This document shows positions 17,283 through 25,787 of a DNA stretch of 64,000 nt, piece by piece (position 1 is the stretch's first letter; each line of letters begins with the position of its first letter). The notes beneath the pieces were generated by a model. The model did not search any database. It was not told where the DNA came from and saw nothing but the letters and a program-made list of their open reading frames with translations. Source of the DNA: UBA9160 sp035489755 (GTDB lineage Bacteria > Myxococcota_A > UBA9160); the NCBI GenBank assembly GCA_035489755.1, contig DATGZK010000018.1, positions 1 to 64,000 on the forward strand. Direction: 5' to 3'. Made by a program: the position numbers and the translations under genes.

Positions 17283-18441
17283 AAACGAAGCTTACGCAGC
17301 GGCCGGGCGCACCCCCGAGGTTGTGCGTGAGGCCGAGTTTCGGGCTCTCGATCTGGCGGGGCCCCGCCTCTCCGCGCAGCTGGAGCCACATCTCGTACAT
17401 CATGCGCAGGCCCGAGGCTCCGATGGGGTGGCCGAAGCTCTTGAGGCCGCCGTCGGGATTCACGGGCTGGGGGCCCTTGAGATCGAAACGTCCCTCCACG
17501 ACGTCCTTCCAGGCTTGGCCGCGGGGCGAAAAGCCGAGGTCTTCCATCAGCACGAGCTCGGTGGGCGTAAAGCAGTCGTGCACCTCGGCCATGCTGATCT
17601 CGTTGCGCGGATCGGTGATGCCGGCCTGCTTGTAGGCGTCCTCGGCATTGGCCACCACCTCGGCAAAGCTCGTGAAGTCGTACTCCTGGCGCATCGGGCC
17701 CTCGGCTGGGCCCGCGATGAAGGAGAGTGCCTTCACGAAGATCGGGTTGTCCGTGTAGCGGTGGGCGTCTTCGGCTCGGCACACGATCGCGGCGGCGGAG
17801 CCGTCCGAAACACCCGAGCAGTCCATGATGCCAAGGCACCCCGCCACCTTCGGCGATGCCTTGATCGCATCGAGCGGGACCTCCTTGCGGAACTGGGCCT
17901 TCGGATTGCGTGCGCCGTTGTAGTGATTCTTGTAGGCAATGCGCGCGAGCACATCCTTCAGCGTCGCCTCGTCGAGGCCGTATTTCTTGGCGTAGGCGGG
18001 CGCAAGAAGCGAGAACGTGGCGGGTGCCGTAATCGTCGAGTCCGTGCCGTCGCTCGCAGGCGCTGAGACGACGAGCCCCGAGTAGCCGGAATCTTTCAGT
18101 TTCTCGACGCCGATCGCCATCGCGAGGTCGTAGGCGCCGCTCGCCACGGCATAGCAGGCATTTCGCAGCGCCTCGCTGCCGGTGGCACAGAAGTTCTCGA
18201 CGTGGGTCACCGGCTTGTACTGGATCCGGAGCGGCTCGGACAGCGTTAGGCCCGAGAGGCCGCTCCCCATGGTTCCAAGCCAGTAGGCATCGACCGCCGC
18301 GGGTTCGACCTGCGCCGATCGGTAGCATTCCGTCGCCGCATCGATCAGCAGGTCGGCGGCACCTTTGTCCCAGTGCTCACCAAAGGGTGTGCAGGCCATG
18401 CCGACGATCGCGACGCGGTCCCGGATTCCTTTGCTGGCCAA
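17266..18441 (-). CDS. Thiolase of the SCP2/lipid-transfer-protein type
   Basis: The 391-residue thiolase has the nucleophilic Cys in VENFCATGSEAL (about residue 86), the His loop FGHPIGASGLR (about 338) and the C-terminal GGAPGRCVSFVS. MAEVHDCFTPTELV is the signature of SCP-x-type thiolases rather than the NEAFA type. It would condense or cleave acyl-CoAs. The next upstream gene encodes an HMG-CoA-synthase-like domain fused to DUF35; in archaea, thiolase, DUF35 protein and HMG-CoA synthase form one channelling complex, so these two gene products may form a similar assembly. It starts 45 bp after the upstream gene. Confidence 0.92.
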   Translation of the reverse strand: MASKGIRDRVAIVGMACTPFGEHWDKGAADLLIDAATECYRSAQVEPAAVDAYWLGTMGSGLSGLTLSEPLRIQYKPVTHVENFCATGSEALRNACYAVASGAYDLAMAIGVEKLKDSGYSGLVVSAPASDGTDSTITAPATFSLLAPAYAKKYGLDEATLKDVLARIAYKNHYNGARNPKAQFRKEVPLDAIKASPKVAGCLGIMDCSGVSDGSAAAIVCRAEDAHRYTDNPIFVKALSFIAGPAEGPMRQEYDFTSFAEVVANAEDAYKQAGITDPRNEISMAEVHDCFTPTELVLMEDLGFSPRGQAWKDVVEGRFDLKGPQPVNPDGGLKSFGHPIGASGLRMMYEMWLQLRGEAGPRQIESPKLGLTHNLGGAPGRCVSFVSIVGK

Positions 18442-18486
18442 GGGTGTTCTCCTTTTCTCGCCAAGGCAGCGCCATCGGCGCCGGGC

Positions 18487-19902
18487 TCAGCGCTGCGGCC
18501 TCGCCTTCCAGAAATAGTTGTGCACGCCGTTCACGGTGAAAAGACGCCGAAAGGTCATCTCGAGCTCGTCACCGATCGCGACTTGATTTGGATCCATGTC
18601 GGTGAGCTCGCACTGCATGCGCCCGCCTTGCTCGAAGTCTACGACGGCCGCCACGACCGGGGGCTGGAGCGAGTAGGCGAGGCGGTCAAGGGTGTAAGTG
18701 GCGATGCGGCATCGGGCATCGGCCATCGGCTCGGGCTTCATCTGGTCGACGGCGCCGCACGCCACGCACACGCGCTGCGGGGGCAGGTTCACGGTGTCGC
18801 AGGCCGTGCAGCGCGAGCCGATGAAGCCATACTTCCAGCGCTGCGAGCGATGCATCGGGGGTGCCGCCGGCCGCTCCGGATCGGGGCGGCGCGGAGGCTC
18901 GAAAGGCAGGATGCCGCGCCACTTGAGATAGGTCTGGTACGCGAGGTCGCTGCGCTTTGCGGCCAGCCAGCGCGCCACGCTGTGGCTGGGCCGCGCAGAG
19001 GCAATCCGCGCAGTCACTTCGAGGACGATGGCGTCGGCCCCATCCGCTCCGACGACGACTGCGATGCGGTCGCCCGGCTTCGCGCGGTCGAGCGCGTGGG
19101 CGAGCGCGAGTCCGGCCGCCGCGGCACCCGATCGGCCGACGCTGAGGGAGAGCGTATCGCCGACCTGCTCGGCTTTGACGCCGAGCGCCTTCGGCAAGGT
19201 CGCCGCCGCACGCTCGTTGGTCGAGTCGACGACGAGTGCCGAGAGGTCGGCGGGTTGGATGCCGGCGTCCTGCAACGCCCGGACCGCTGCCTCGCGCAGC
19301 AACGGCCCCAGGACTTCGGCGCCAAAGCGCTCCTCCCATGCACGGGGGAAGCGATCCTCCGGAGTGCGCCAGGTGTCGAGAAGCTCATCGGTGAGGGATG
19401 CGCGGCCGACGACCCGGGCAATCGCCTCCCCGTCCTCGCCCACCACAAAAGCGCAGGCCGCGTCCCCGCCGATCCGCTCCCGGGCACCCTCGGGTGCGCC
19501 CACCACGACATCGCTGGCACACACGAGGGTGCGTCGGCCGGCGGCAGCGATGTCGGCGGCGAGCAGAAGACCCGCGAGCCCGGCGCGCGTCGACGCGCCC
19601 AAGTCCGCGCCCGAGACGGCGCTCGGGAGATTGAGCGCGGCGTGGAGCGTCGAGGCGTTCAGTTTCTCGGCGTAGGGAGGGCTCGTCGTGGCGAACAGCA
19701 AGCCGTGGAGTTCCGGGGCGCCGCGCAGCGCCTCGCGGCCGGCTTCGACTGCCATGGAAACGGCATCCTCGTCGTAGCTCGCGACCGCCCGTTCGCCCTT
19801 CCCAGCGCCGAAGGCCGTCCGGGAAAGACGGAAGAAGGGGACGTAGGCTCCGTAGCGGACGATCCCGGCCAAGCGCACTCCTCCGGCGGATGGAGCGCGC
19901 AT
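18487..19902 (-). CDS. HMG-CoA-synthase-like domain fused to DUF35 OB-fold domain
   Basis: The 471-residue fusion has an N-terminal ketosynthase-like half (GIVRYGAYVPFFRLSR, VVVGAPEGARERIGGDAACA). The C-terminal half is a DUF35 rubredoxin-like zinc ribbon plus OB fold (CTACD about residue 367, CVACG about 381, then an OB barrel with GDELEMTFRR). In the ketosynthase part the nucleophile region reads DLGASTRAGLAG where active enzymes have a Cys at the Thr position. The half may therefore be non-catalytic and scaffold the adjacent thiolase. ATG 19902 lies 1 bp after the dnaA stop. A TTG at 19872 with GGAGGA 6 bases upstream is a serious alternative start. Confidence 0.85.
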   Translation of the reverse strand: MRAPSAGGVRLAGIVRYGAYVPFFRLSRTAFGAGKGERAVASYDEDAVSMAVEAGREALRGAPELHGLLFATTSPPYAEKLNASTLHAALNLPSAVSGADLGASTRAGLAGLLLAADIAAAGRRTLVCASDVVVGAPEGARERIGGDAACAFVVGEDGEAIARVVGRASLTDELLDTWRTPEDRFPRAWEERFGAEVLGPLLREAAVRALQDAGIQPADLSALVVDSTNERAAATLPKALGVKAEQVGDTLSLSVGRSGAAAAGLALAHALDRAKPGDRIAVVVGADGADAIVLEVTARIASARPSHSVARWLAAKRSDLAYQTYLKWRGILPFEPPRRPDPERPAAPPMHRSQRWKYGFIGSRCTACDTVNLPPQRVCVACGAVDQMKPEPMADARCRIATYTLDRLAYSLQPPVVAAVVDFEQGGRMQCELTDMDPNQVAIGDELEMTFRRLFTVNGVHNYFWKARPQR

Positions 19903-19903
19903 T

Positions 19904-21304
19904 CTACCCCGCTCCCGAGCCTCCGCGCGCGGCCAATGCGTCGAGCCTCGCCGAGAGGGCCTCCACCTGGTAGCGCAGGGGCGCGCGCTCGAGGATCTGG
20001 CGGCCGATCGTGGTCAGGGCGTGGCTTACGGCCGGGTGATCGCGCCCCAATGCCTCGCCGATCTGCTGGAGCGGGGCGGTCGTGTAGCGGCGCGCGAGGT
20101 ACATGGCGAGCTGCCGCGGGGCCACAAGGTCGCGCCGTCGGGAGCGCGAAGCCAGCGCCTGCGCCGTGGTCTTGAAATGGCTGGCCACAACCTGGATCAC
20201 GACCTCGGGTTCCATCGGGCGGCCCTGCGCAAGCGCGCTTGGCACGAGCTTGCGGAGCGCGGCTTCGGTGAGTTCGAGATCGATGGTTCGCTTTAGCAGC
20301 GCTGCGCTCGCGACCAGCTGGATCAGCACGCCCTCGAGGTCGCGCACGCTCCCGCGGGCGCCGTCCACCAAGCGGTCGAGGCACGGCTCGGGGATGTGCA
20401 CGCCGCCGGCGGCGGCCTTCGCGCGCAGGATCTGGCGTCTCACCTGTGCGTCGGGGGCCTCAATCTCCGCGACGAGCCCACCCGTCATCTGGGAGCGCAG
20501 CCGGCCGTCAAACTCGCTGATGTCCCGCGGGAGGCGGTCCGCAGTGAGCAGAATCCGCACCCCTGCGGACAGCAGGTGATCGATGGTGTGGAACAATTCG
20601 AGCTGTGTGGATTTCTTGTTGGCGAGAAACTGCACGTCCTCGATCACCAGAAGGTCGCACTCCTGGCGGAAGCGCCGCTTAAAGCCCGGCATGCGCTGCG
20701 CCCGAAGCGATGAGAGAAAATCGCTGGTGAAGGACTCGGACGAGGCGTAGACGACCCGCTCCGTGCCTTCGCGCCGCGCCTCGGCGGCGACTGCACGTGC
20801 GAGGTGTGTTTTGCCGAGGCCGGATTCCGAGCACAGGAAGAGGGGGCTCACGCCGAGCTGGCGGCCGTGGGCCAAGGCCAGCGCGGCCTCCCGGGCGAGA
20901 GCGTTGCACGAACCGACGACGAACGTCTCAAAGGTATGGGAGAGCGAGCGCTGCACGGGCGCGGGTGCGGCGACGGGCCGGCTTCGCTCTGCGTCCGCGC
21001 CTCGGGTCGGCGCCGCGGGAGGAGCTCCCGCCCCGCTTGCTTCGCGCGCGGTGCGGGAACCCTCCTCCGCGATGCTCAGGTGAACATCGATCTCCCCCCC
21101 GGCCTCGGCGTAGGCACAGGCGAGGATGGGCTTCAAAAACCGCTCGCGCAGCCGCTCGCGGTGGAATGCGCTCGGGCATGAGAGTTGGAGTCCACTCTCA
21201 TCGACCCGCGCCACGATGGGCCGAACCCACGCCTCGAGGGCGAAGGACGGAATTTCGGCTCCGAGCCGGCGCAAAACGCCGTCCCAGATCTGGGGGGTTG
21301 TCAT
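19904..21304 (-). CDS. dnaA: Chromosomal replication initiator DnaA, divergent form
   Basis: The 465-residue protein has all four DnaA domains: N-terminal helical domain (IWDGVLRRLGAEI), a variable linker, AAA+ domain III with SESGLGKTH (Walker A, about residue 160) and LLVIEDVQFLANKK, and C-terminal domain IV with APRQLAMYLARRYT and GRDHPAVSHA. Two signatures differ from the usual sequence: the first Walker A Gly is Ser, and the box-recognition motif GGRDHTTV is LGRDHPAV. There is no dnaN, recF or gyrB nearby. It may be the primary initiator in a rearranged locus or a paralogue. ATG 21304 begins at MTTPQIW; the frame is open to 21382. A 355-bp gap lies upstream. Confidence 0.9.
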   Translation of the reverse strand: MTTPQIWDGVLRRLGAEIPSFALEAWVRPIVARVDESGLQLSCPSAFHRERLRERFLKPILACAYAEAGGEIDVHLSIAEEGSRTAREASGAGAPPAAPTRGADAERSRPVAAPAPVQRSLSHTFETFVVGSCNALAREAALALAHGRQLGVSPLFLCSESGLGKTHLARAVAAEARREGTERVVYASSESFTSDFLSSLRAQRMPGFKRRFRQECDLLVIEDVQFLANKKSTQLELFHTIDHLLSAGVRILLTADRLPRDISEFDGRLRSQMTGGLVAEIEAPDAQVRRQILRAKAAAGGVHIPEPCLDRLVDGARGSVRDLEGVLIQLVASAALLKRTIDLELTEAALRKLVPSALAQGRPMEPEVVIQVVASHFKTTAQALASRSRRRDLVAPRQLAMYLARRYTTAPLQQIGEALGRDHPAVSHALTTIGRQILERAPLRYQVEALSARLDALAARGGSGAG

Positions 21305-21659
21305 CCAGAGTTCTCGGGGATTTCCGGGAGTTCTCGCCGTCTTTTTCGACGAGGCCCCCCGAAAACGCCGGGAGTAGACCATACCTCGGAGAAGCCCCGC
21401 AAGAGCGATTCAAGCAGTTCGCTTCGCGCTGCTGGCGCCGCGCGGGACCCCTTCCAGCGGGCACAATCACCGACGGAGAACCGCTGTTTGTGAGCGAGAA
21501 CGCACTTCGATTCCGAGGGGTTTGCGGCGAGCCGCGAAGATCGTTCGTACGTTACAAATGCGTGTCAGGGGGATGACGACCGAGTGCCGTCCGCGCATCG
21601 CGATCTACGAATTTCTCAGTTTTATTAACGTATGCCCGATATTTTGAACGCGCTGCGCG
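21305..21659. other. Intergenic region upstream of dnaA, with an AT-rich patch
   Basis: This is one of the longest non-coding gaps (355 bp). Most is GC-rich, but about 21600-21650 is clearly AT-rich for this genome (TTTATTAACG, GATATTTTGAACG). It must hold the dnaA promoter. I found no good match to TTATCCACA on either strand, so I do not call an origin. Confidence 0.5.
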
Positions 21660-22337
21660 TCAATGTCGAGTAGGCGCGCCGTCCGGGTTCTGGAAGGCCA
21701 GCTCGGCACTGCGGAACTCGAGCGCGCTGAGCAGCCGCTCGAGTCGCTCGCGCACTCCGTGGCATTCGAGGAGCCCCTGCTTTTCCGCGCAGGGCAGATC
21801 CAGAAGCTGGCAGAGCGTGTTGACGAGCGTCACAGGATCCACGTCGTCGAAAAGCTCCGGGGTGAGCTCCGAGTCTCGCGCCGCTGCGCTGAGGCGTGCG
21901 AGCCTGATGAAGAGTTCGACCACGCGCGCGCGCAGCGCCATGACGCGCGGCCTCTCGGCCGCTTCAAATGGATCTTCGAGCAACTCGACCTCTGCCACGC
22001 GGTGGAGGCGACCGGGAGCGTCGGGCAGTTCGCGGCGAATGCGGAAGCGATGGGTTCCCAGCAGAACGATGTTGTACCGCCCGTCCTTCAGCTGCTCCGA
22101 TTCCGCAATCACCCCGGCGCATCCGACGGAGAAAAGCGGCGGACTCCCTTCCATCTCGCTTACGTGGTCGGGATGGACCGCGATCATGCCGATCCAGCGG
22201 TCGGCCGCGAGCGCCGCGGCTGTCATCTGGCGGTAGCGGGGCTCGAAAATGTGGAGCGGCGCGCGCACACCTGGAAAAAGAACCACGTTTGAGAGCGGAA
22301 AGAGCGGCAGGGTCTTGCGATCGAACGCGTCGGACAC
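21660..22337 (-). CDS. Lon-protease substrate-binding-domain (LAN) protein
   Basis: The 225-residue protein consists of the Lon N-terminal substrate-binding domain without ATPase or protease parts. LPLFPLSNVVLFPGVRAPLH and IFEPRYRQM are its hallmark. The C-terminal helical region contains LVNTLCQLLDLP. Stand-alone copies are common in bacteria and of unknown function. It lies upstream of dnaA on the same strand but 355 bp away. Confidence 0.9.
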   Translation of the reverse strand: MSDAFDRKTLPLFPLSNVVLFPGVRAPLHIFEPRYRQMTAAALAADRWIGMIAVHPDHVSEMEGSPPLFSVGCAGVIAESEQLKDGRYNIVLLGTHRFRIRRELPDAPGRLHRVAEVELLEDPFEAAERPRVMALRARVVELFIRLARLSAAARDSELTPELFDDVDPVTLVNTLCQLLDLPCAEKQGLLECHGVRERLERLLSALEFRSAELAFQNPDGAPTRH

Positions 22338-22408
22338 GCGCGCCAGGATACCACGCGTCTCGCGGCGATCTTGACGACCCGGTTGCAGGCCGAGAGACTG
22401 CCTCGGGA

Positions 22409-22834
22409 ATGGATCGAGAAACCGTGCGCGCCTTGGTGGAGCGACTCAATCGCGACGCCGCCCAGATTGCTGCGTGCTTTGGCCTTGCGTACCACTCGAT
22501 CGAAGCCGAGCGGCCCCGGGTTCGGCGGCGCTACGGTGTGTGTTACGCGGACGGACGAATCCGCATTCGACTCCGCCACAATGCCACCGGCGAGCCGCTC
22601 AAATACTCAAGCCTCGTAAACACCCTGTGCCACGAGCTCGCCCATCTCAAGCACTTCAACCACGGCGAGCGGTTCAAAGCCTTCTATCTGCGCCTGCTCG
22701 AATACGCGCGTCGGGAAGGCATCTACCAACCGAGTCGCCGTGCGCCCGGGCGCCCGGACCCACGCAGCTTGCGCGGGGCAGCGGCCCGTCTACACCGGCC
22801 TTCCCATCCGGAGCAACTCACGCTCTTCGGCTGA
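22409..22834 (+). CDS. SprT/YgjP-like zinc metallopeptidase-fold protein
   Basis: The 141-residue protein carries HELAHLKHFNHGERF (about residues 74-88), an HExxH zinc motif followed by a third His, as in SprT-like, WLM and YgjP families. The preceding IRLRHNATGEPLKYSSLVNT fits the strand before the zinc helix. ATG 22409 starts the protein-like sequence; the frame upstream is antisense to the neighbouring gene. The C-terminus is Arg/Pro-rich and ends PEQLTLFG. It may be a protease or a DNA-linked metalloprotein; substrate unknown. Confidence 0.82.
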   Translation: MDRETVRALVERLNRDAAQIAACFGLAYHSIEAERPRVRRRYGVCYADGRIRIRLRHNATGEPLKYSSLVNTLCHELAHLKHFNHGERFKAFYLRLLEYARREGIYQPSRRAPGRPDPRSLRGAAARLHRPSHPEQLTLFG

Positions 22835-22843
22835 TCGCGGCGG

Positions 22844-23050
22844 CTAGGAGTTCGCCTGCTGCTGGTCGTATTCTTCGAGTGTGTTCGGGCCTTCCACGAC
22901 CTTGACACGGATCTCGTCGCAGGCGATGGCCTTGTCGAGCACTTCCTGGAGGAGCCCCTCCACAGTCAGCTCGTCGTATTCGGCAAGTCCATCCTCGAGG
23001 CTGGTTTCGGAGACCGTGAGTTCGAGAATGGCCTTGATCTTGATAGCCAT
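22844..23050 (-). CDS. Small acidic hypothetical protein
   Basis: The 68-residue product (MAIKIKAILELTV...) is acidic, without membrane segment or Cys cluster. It reads like a compact alpha/beta domain with VEGLLQEVLDKAIACDEIRV in the middle. ATG 23050 has GAAGGTGG about 5 bases upstream; an in-frame ATG at 23074 is weaker. It is flanked by a convergent SprT-like gene and a same-strand membrane protein gene. I do not recognise the family. Confidence 0.65.
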   Translation of the reverse strand: MAIKIKAILELTVSETSLEDGLAEYDELTVEGLLQEVLDKAIACDEIRVKVVEGPNTLEEYDQQQANS

Positions 23051-23142
23051 GCTTGCCACCTTCTCCCGGATCATCCCAAGCTATTGAATTTAAAGGGAAA
23101 TCTCGACCCGCCAAAGAGGATAACGCACGCCTCCGCCCAAGG

Positions 23143-23655
23143 CTATGAAATCAGCCGCTTTTTTTTGGTTCCAAGGGCTCGAACGTGCAGCACGATAAGG
23201 GCGAGGCCAGCGAGCAGGAGCGCCCCGAAAAGGCCCACCGAAAGTCCATGGAGCAGCCCGAAGCGGGCCCGCGCCGAGGCATCGCCGAGGAGGGGGCGAA
23301 GCGCTGCGATTTCGGGGGCGAGGAAGAGCCTCGAAAGGAGGCAACTGAGGCTCATAAAAACGGGGAGCGCAACCGTCCAAAGTCCCCGGCCAAGCCAGAT
23401 GGAAATCCCGGCCAGGGTGAGGCCCGCCGCCAACCCTGCCCAGTCGAGTGCCGCGAGAACTCGCCCCACGAGATTGCCTGCGACCGCAGGTGTGGGCGCC
23501 ACCGCAAAGGCTGCTGGGGCCACCACCGATCCAAAGAGCAGAAGCGCCCCAAGCCAAGTCCCGAGGAGGACAAGGACGAGCTGAGCGGCAAGACTGCGCC
23601 GGGGATCGGGCACGAGGCGATTCTGGGAGAGCACCCGCGGGGTGTAAAGACGCAT
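23143..23655 (-). CDS. DUF4149-type integral membrane protein
   Basis: The 170-residue protein has four hydrophobic helices (QLVLVLLGTWLGALLLFGSV, WAGLAAGLTLAGISIWLG, a third around TVALPVFMSLSCL, and LLLAGLALIVLHV) and a basic C-terminus. PAAFAVAP and FGLLHGLSVGLF fit DUF4149/TMEM205-like proteins. The start is unsure: ATG 23655 nearly abuts the opposite-strand gene, and GTG codons at 23634 and 23613 would also work. Function unknown. Confidence 0.75.
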   Translation of the reverse strand: MRLYTPRVLSQNRLVPDPRRSLAAQLVLVLLGTWLGALLLFGSVVAPAAFAVAPTPAVAGNLVGRVLAALDWAGLAAGLTLAGISIWLGRGLWTVALPVFMSLSCLLSRLFLAPEIAALRPLLGDASARARFGLLHGLSVGLFGALLLAGLALIVLHVRALGTKKKRLIS

Positions 23656-23722
23656 GGATCTGGTGCCGCAGCTAAAGGGCAGAGCCCGCCGGGCGGGCAG
23701 ACCGGGAGGACCCGAGTTGGGA

Positions 23723-24589
23723 ATGCGCCGCTGGCTCGTAGATCACCTCGTCGAGGCGCTCAGCATGCCGCTCTCTCACTATGAGCGTCGCGGCTGGAAT
23801 GATCCGGTGGCGCTCTTGCGCCATGTGCGAAAGGGCGACGTCGTCCTCGTCGAAGGCGACCAGCGGATCTCGGCGGCCATCAAGTATCTCAGCCAGAGCT
23901 CCTGGTCTCACGCCGCCCTTTACATCGGCGACGAGCTCCTGCGCCGCGGCGGAGAGGAGCGCGAGCGCGCTCTCCAGCGCTTCGGCGACGATGCGTCGCA
24001 CCTCATCGTCGAGGCGTTGATGGAGGGGGTGATCGTCTCGCCTCTCACCAAGTACATCGATTTCAATCTCCGGGTCTGTCGACCCCACCGGCTGCGCCCA
24101 GAGGACCTCAAGGTGATTTTGGATGAAGCGATTGCGGCCGTGGGCTGGCGCTACGACTTGCGCAATCTCGTGGATCTTGCTCGCTATCTCCTGCCGTTCT
24201 CGCTGATTCCCCGCCGCTTCCGGCGAACGGCGCTTCATTTCGGGAGCGCGACTCTGACTGAGGTCATCTGCTCGAGCCTGCTCGGCCAGCTGTTCGCGAA
24301 GGTGCGCTTTCCCATCGTCCCGCCCGTGAGTCAAAGCGGATTCGATGCACCCAGACCGTCGGGCTGGCGCGTGCTGCGCCGCCTGTTCGGGCACGAGAGC
24401 CCCGAGTACACGGGCCTTTTCCGCATGCGCCATCCTACGCTGCTGACGCCCCGGGATTTTGACCTCTCTCCCTACTTCGACATCGTGAAGTTCAACGCGA
24501 TCGCAGAGGACCGATTCGATTATCAGCGCATCCAGTGGGTGGACGAGCTCGGCGAGACGCTCGAAGACGAAGAGGACAGCGACTCCTAG
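23723..24589 (+). CDS. YiiX-like permuted papain-fold cysteine hydrolase
   Basis: The protein has 288 residues from ATG 23723. The catalytic His is likely in SSWSHAALYIGDE (about residue 61), and the nucleophilic Cys in TLTEVICSSLLGQL (about 182). This is the circularly permuted order of YiiX/YebB NlpC-P60 relatives. VRKGDVVLVEGDQRISAAIKYL is the usual N-terminal strand region. No clear signal peptide is seen. An in-frame ATG at 23654 would overlap the divergent gene's start, so the shorter form is preferred. It could be an amidase or thioesterase. It overlaps the convergent kinase gene by 4 bp. Confidence 0.85.
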   Translation: MRRWLVDHLVEALSMPLSHYERRGWNDPVALLRHVRKGDVVLVEGDQRISAAIKYLSQSSWSHAALYIGDELLRRGGEERERALQRFGDDASHLIVEALMEGVIVSPLTKYIDFNLRVCRPHRLRPEDLKVILDEAIAAVGWRYDLRNLVDLARYLLPFSLIPRRFRRTALHFGSATLTEVICSSLLGQLFAKVRFPIVPPVSQSGFDAPRPSGWRVLRRLFGHESPEYTGLFRMRHPTLLTPRDFDLSPYFDIVKFNAIAEDRFDYQRIQWVDELGETLEDEEDSDS

Positions 24590-25674
24590 ATCGTTTGAGA
24601 CTCGAGGGCCTCGAGCGAGGGCGGGGGCTGGCGGATCCAGCGCAGGGCCGCTTCGAGGACGACAAGACCGGCCTCGTCTCGTTCGACGGCTCGAAGGCGC
24701 GCCGCGCCGATCGTACGCCGCAGGAGCTCGATCCCCGCATAGCGGGCCGCGTCTTCGAAGCGCAGGCTCCCCGGCCCCGCCGTTCCCAGATACGCCGACC
24801 ACGCCGCGCGTGCGAGCCCCGGGCTCAAGCGACGGGAGGCAAGCGCGTTCACGCAAAGGTGAGCGAGCAACGTGCCCACGTCGAAGGCGGGGTCGCCCAC
24901 GTGGGCGATCTCCGCGTCGAGGAGCTTCGGGCCCGAGCTCGTGAGCAAGACGTTCCCCGCTTGGACGTCGGCATGGACGAGTGCGCCCTGCGCGGTCAGG
25001 TAGCGGGAGTAAGCCGCATCCGCACAGGCGACGAGCTCGGCGTCTTTCCACACCTGTTCGGCGCGCGCCCGCAGGCGCGGGGAGAGCGGGAAGGTGTTCT
25101 CGCGGAAGGGAAGGACGAAGATGTGATCGCCGTGCAGGCGGCGCATGGCGTCGTTGTCGAAGCGCTCCGCGAGACCCGACTCGTCCTTTGTCGCGGTGTG
25201 GACCCGGCCGAGGAACTGGCCGAGTGCGTGGGCGGCGCCCCGACCCTCGCCCCCCCGGCCGAGCGTCTGGTCGAGACGCTCGGCATCGCCTAGGTCCTCA
25301 AGGATGAGAACGCGTTCGCGTTCATCGAAGTCGAGAACGGTCGGCAAAAGGCCGTCGCGATCGCTTGCGCGGGCGAGCTCGTAGTAGCGCGCCTCGAAGA
25401 CGATGCGCTCGGTGGTCACCTGGTACTCGGGAAAGCGCTCGAGAGCGGGCCGCGCCTGCTTTAGGACGAGCGAGCGATCGTTCGGGGAGATCCGCACACG
25501 CCGGACCCAGTTGATGTTGCCCTCGCCCGCGGGCTCGAGCGTGGCCTCCTCCCCGGGCTGCAGCAGGCCTCGGCGCAGCAAGTACTGCGCGGCGTTGGCT
25601 TCCCCAAGGCGAAGCTGCTCGCTCACGAAGGCGCACCCGGTCGGCAAAAAGTCCTCAAGTCCCTGCCCTCGCAT
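24586..25674 (-). CDS. Aminoglycoside-phosphotransferase-fold (APH) small-molecule kinase
   Basis: The 362-residue protein has the APH kinase fold. VLKQARPALERF holds the ATP lysine, LVHADVQAGNVLL the catalytic HxDxxxxN (Asp about residue 221), and LLDAEIAHVGDPAFDVG the metal-binding acidic residue. The N-terminal LEPAGEGNINWVRRV is the glycine-rich loop and resembles methylthioribose-kinase-type members. Substrate not predictable; an antibiotic-resistance role is unlikely. ATG 25674 begins where protein-like sequence starts. The thiC stop lies 113 bp upstream with a strong hairpin between them. Confidence 0.85.
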   Translation of the reverse strand: MRGQGLEDFLPTGCAFVSEQLRLGEANAAQYLLRRGLLQPGEEATLEPAGEGNINWVRRVRISPNDRSLVLKQARPALERFPEYQVTTERIVFEARYYELARASDRDGLLPTVLDFDERERVLILEDLGDAERLDQTLGRGGEGRGAAHALGQFLGRVHTATKDESGLAERFDNDAMRRLHGDHIFVLPFRENTFPLSPRLRARAEQVWKDAELVACADAAYSRYLTAQGALVHADVQAGNVLLTSSGPKLLDAEIAHVGDPAFDVGTLLAHLCVNALASRRLSPGLARAAWSAYLGTAGPGSLRFEDAARYAGIELLRRTIGAARLRAVERDEAGLVVLEAALRWIRQPPPSLEALESQTI

Positions 25675-25731
25675 ACCGAAAACCGAACCAAAGATCCGAG
25701 CCGATCCAGGGGGGGTGAGGTTCGGACGGGA

Positions 25732-25760
25732 CGCCCCGGTGGCCTCGCGGTCCCGGGGCG
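25732..25760 (-). terminator. Hairpin downstream of thiC
   Basis: CGCCCCGG and CCGGGGCG form a perfect 8-bp stem with a 13-base loop, 28 bp past the thiC stop. No U-tract follows on the minus strand; on the plus strand CTCTCTTCTCT follows. It could be an inefficient terminator or a stabilising 3' structure. Confidence 0.4.
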
Positions 25761-25787
25761 CTCTCTTCTCTAGAGCTCGTCGAGCGC

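Noticed and set aside
18373..20175. 600-codon open frame on the plus strand
   Set aside because: It runs antisense through the thiolase start, the fusion gene and the dnaA end; composition is Arg/Gly/Ala-rich without any family pattern. Long antisense frames are expected in GC-rich DNA.
21305..21659. Chromosomal origin next to dnaA
   Set aside because: No TTATCCACA-like boxes found by eye and no dnaN/recF/gyrB nearby; kept only as a finding to test.
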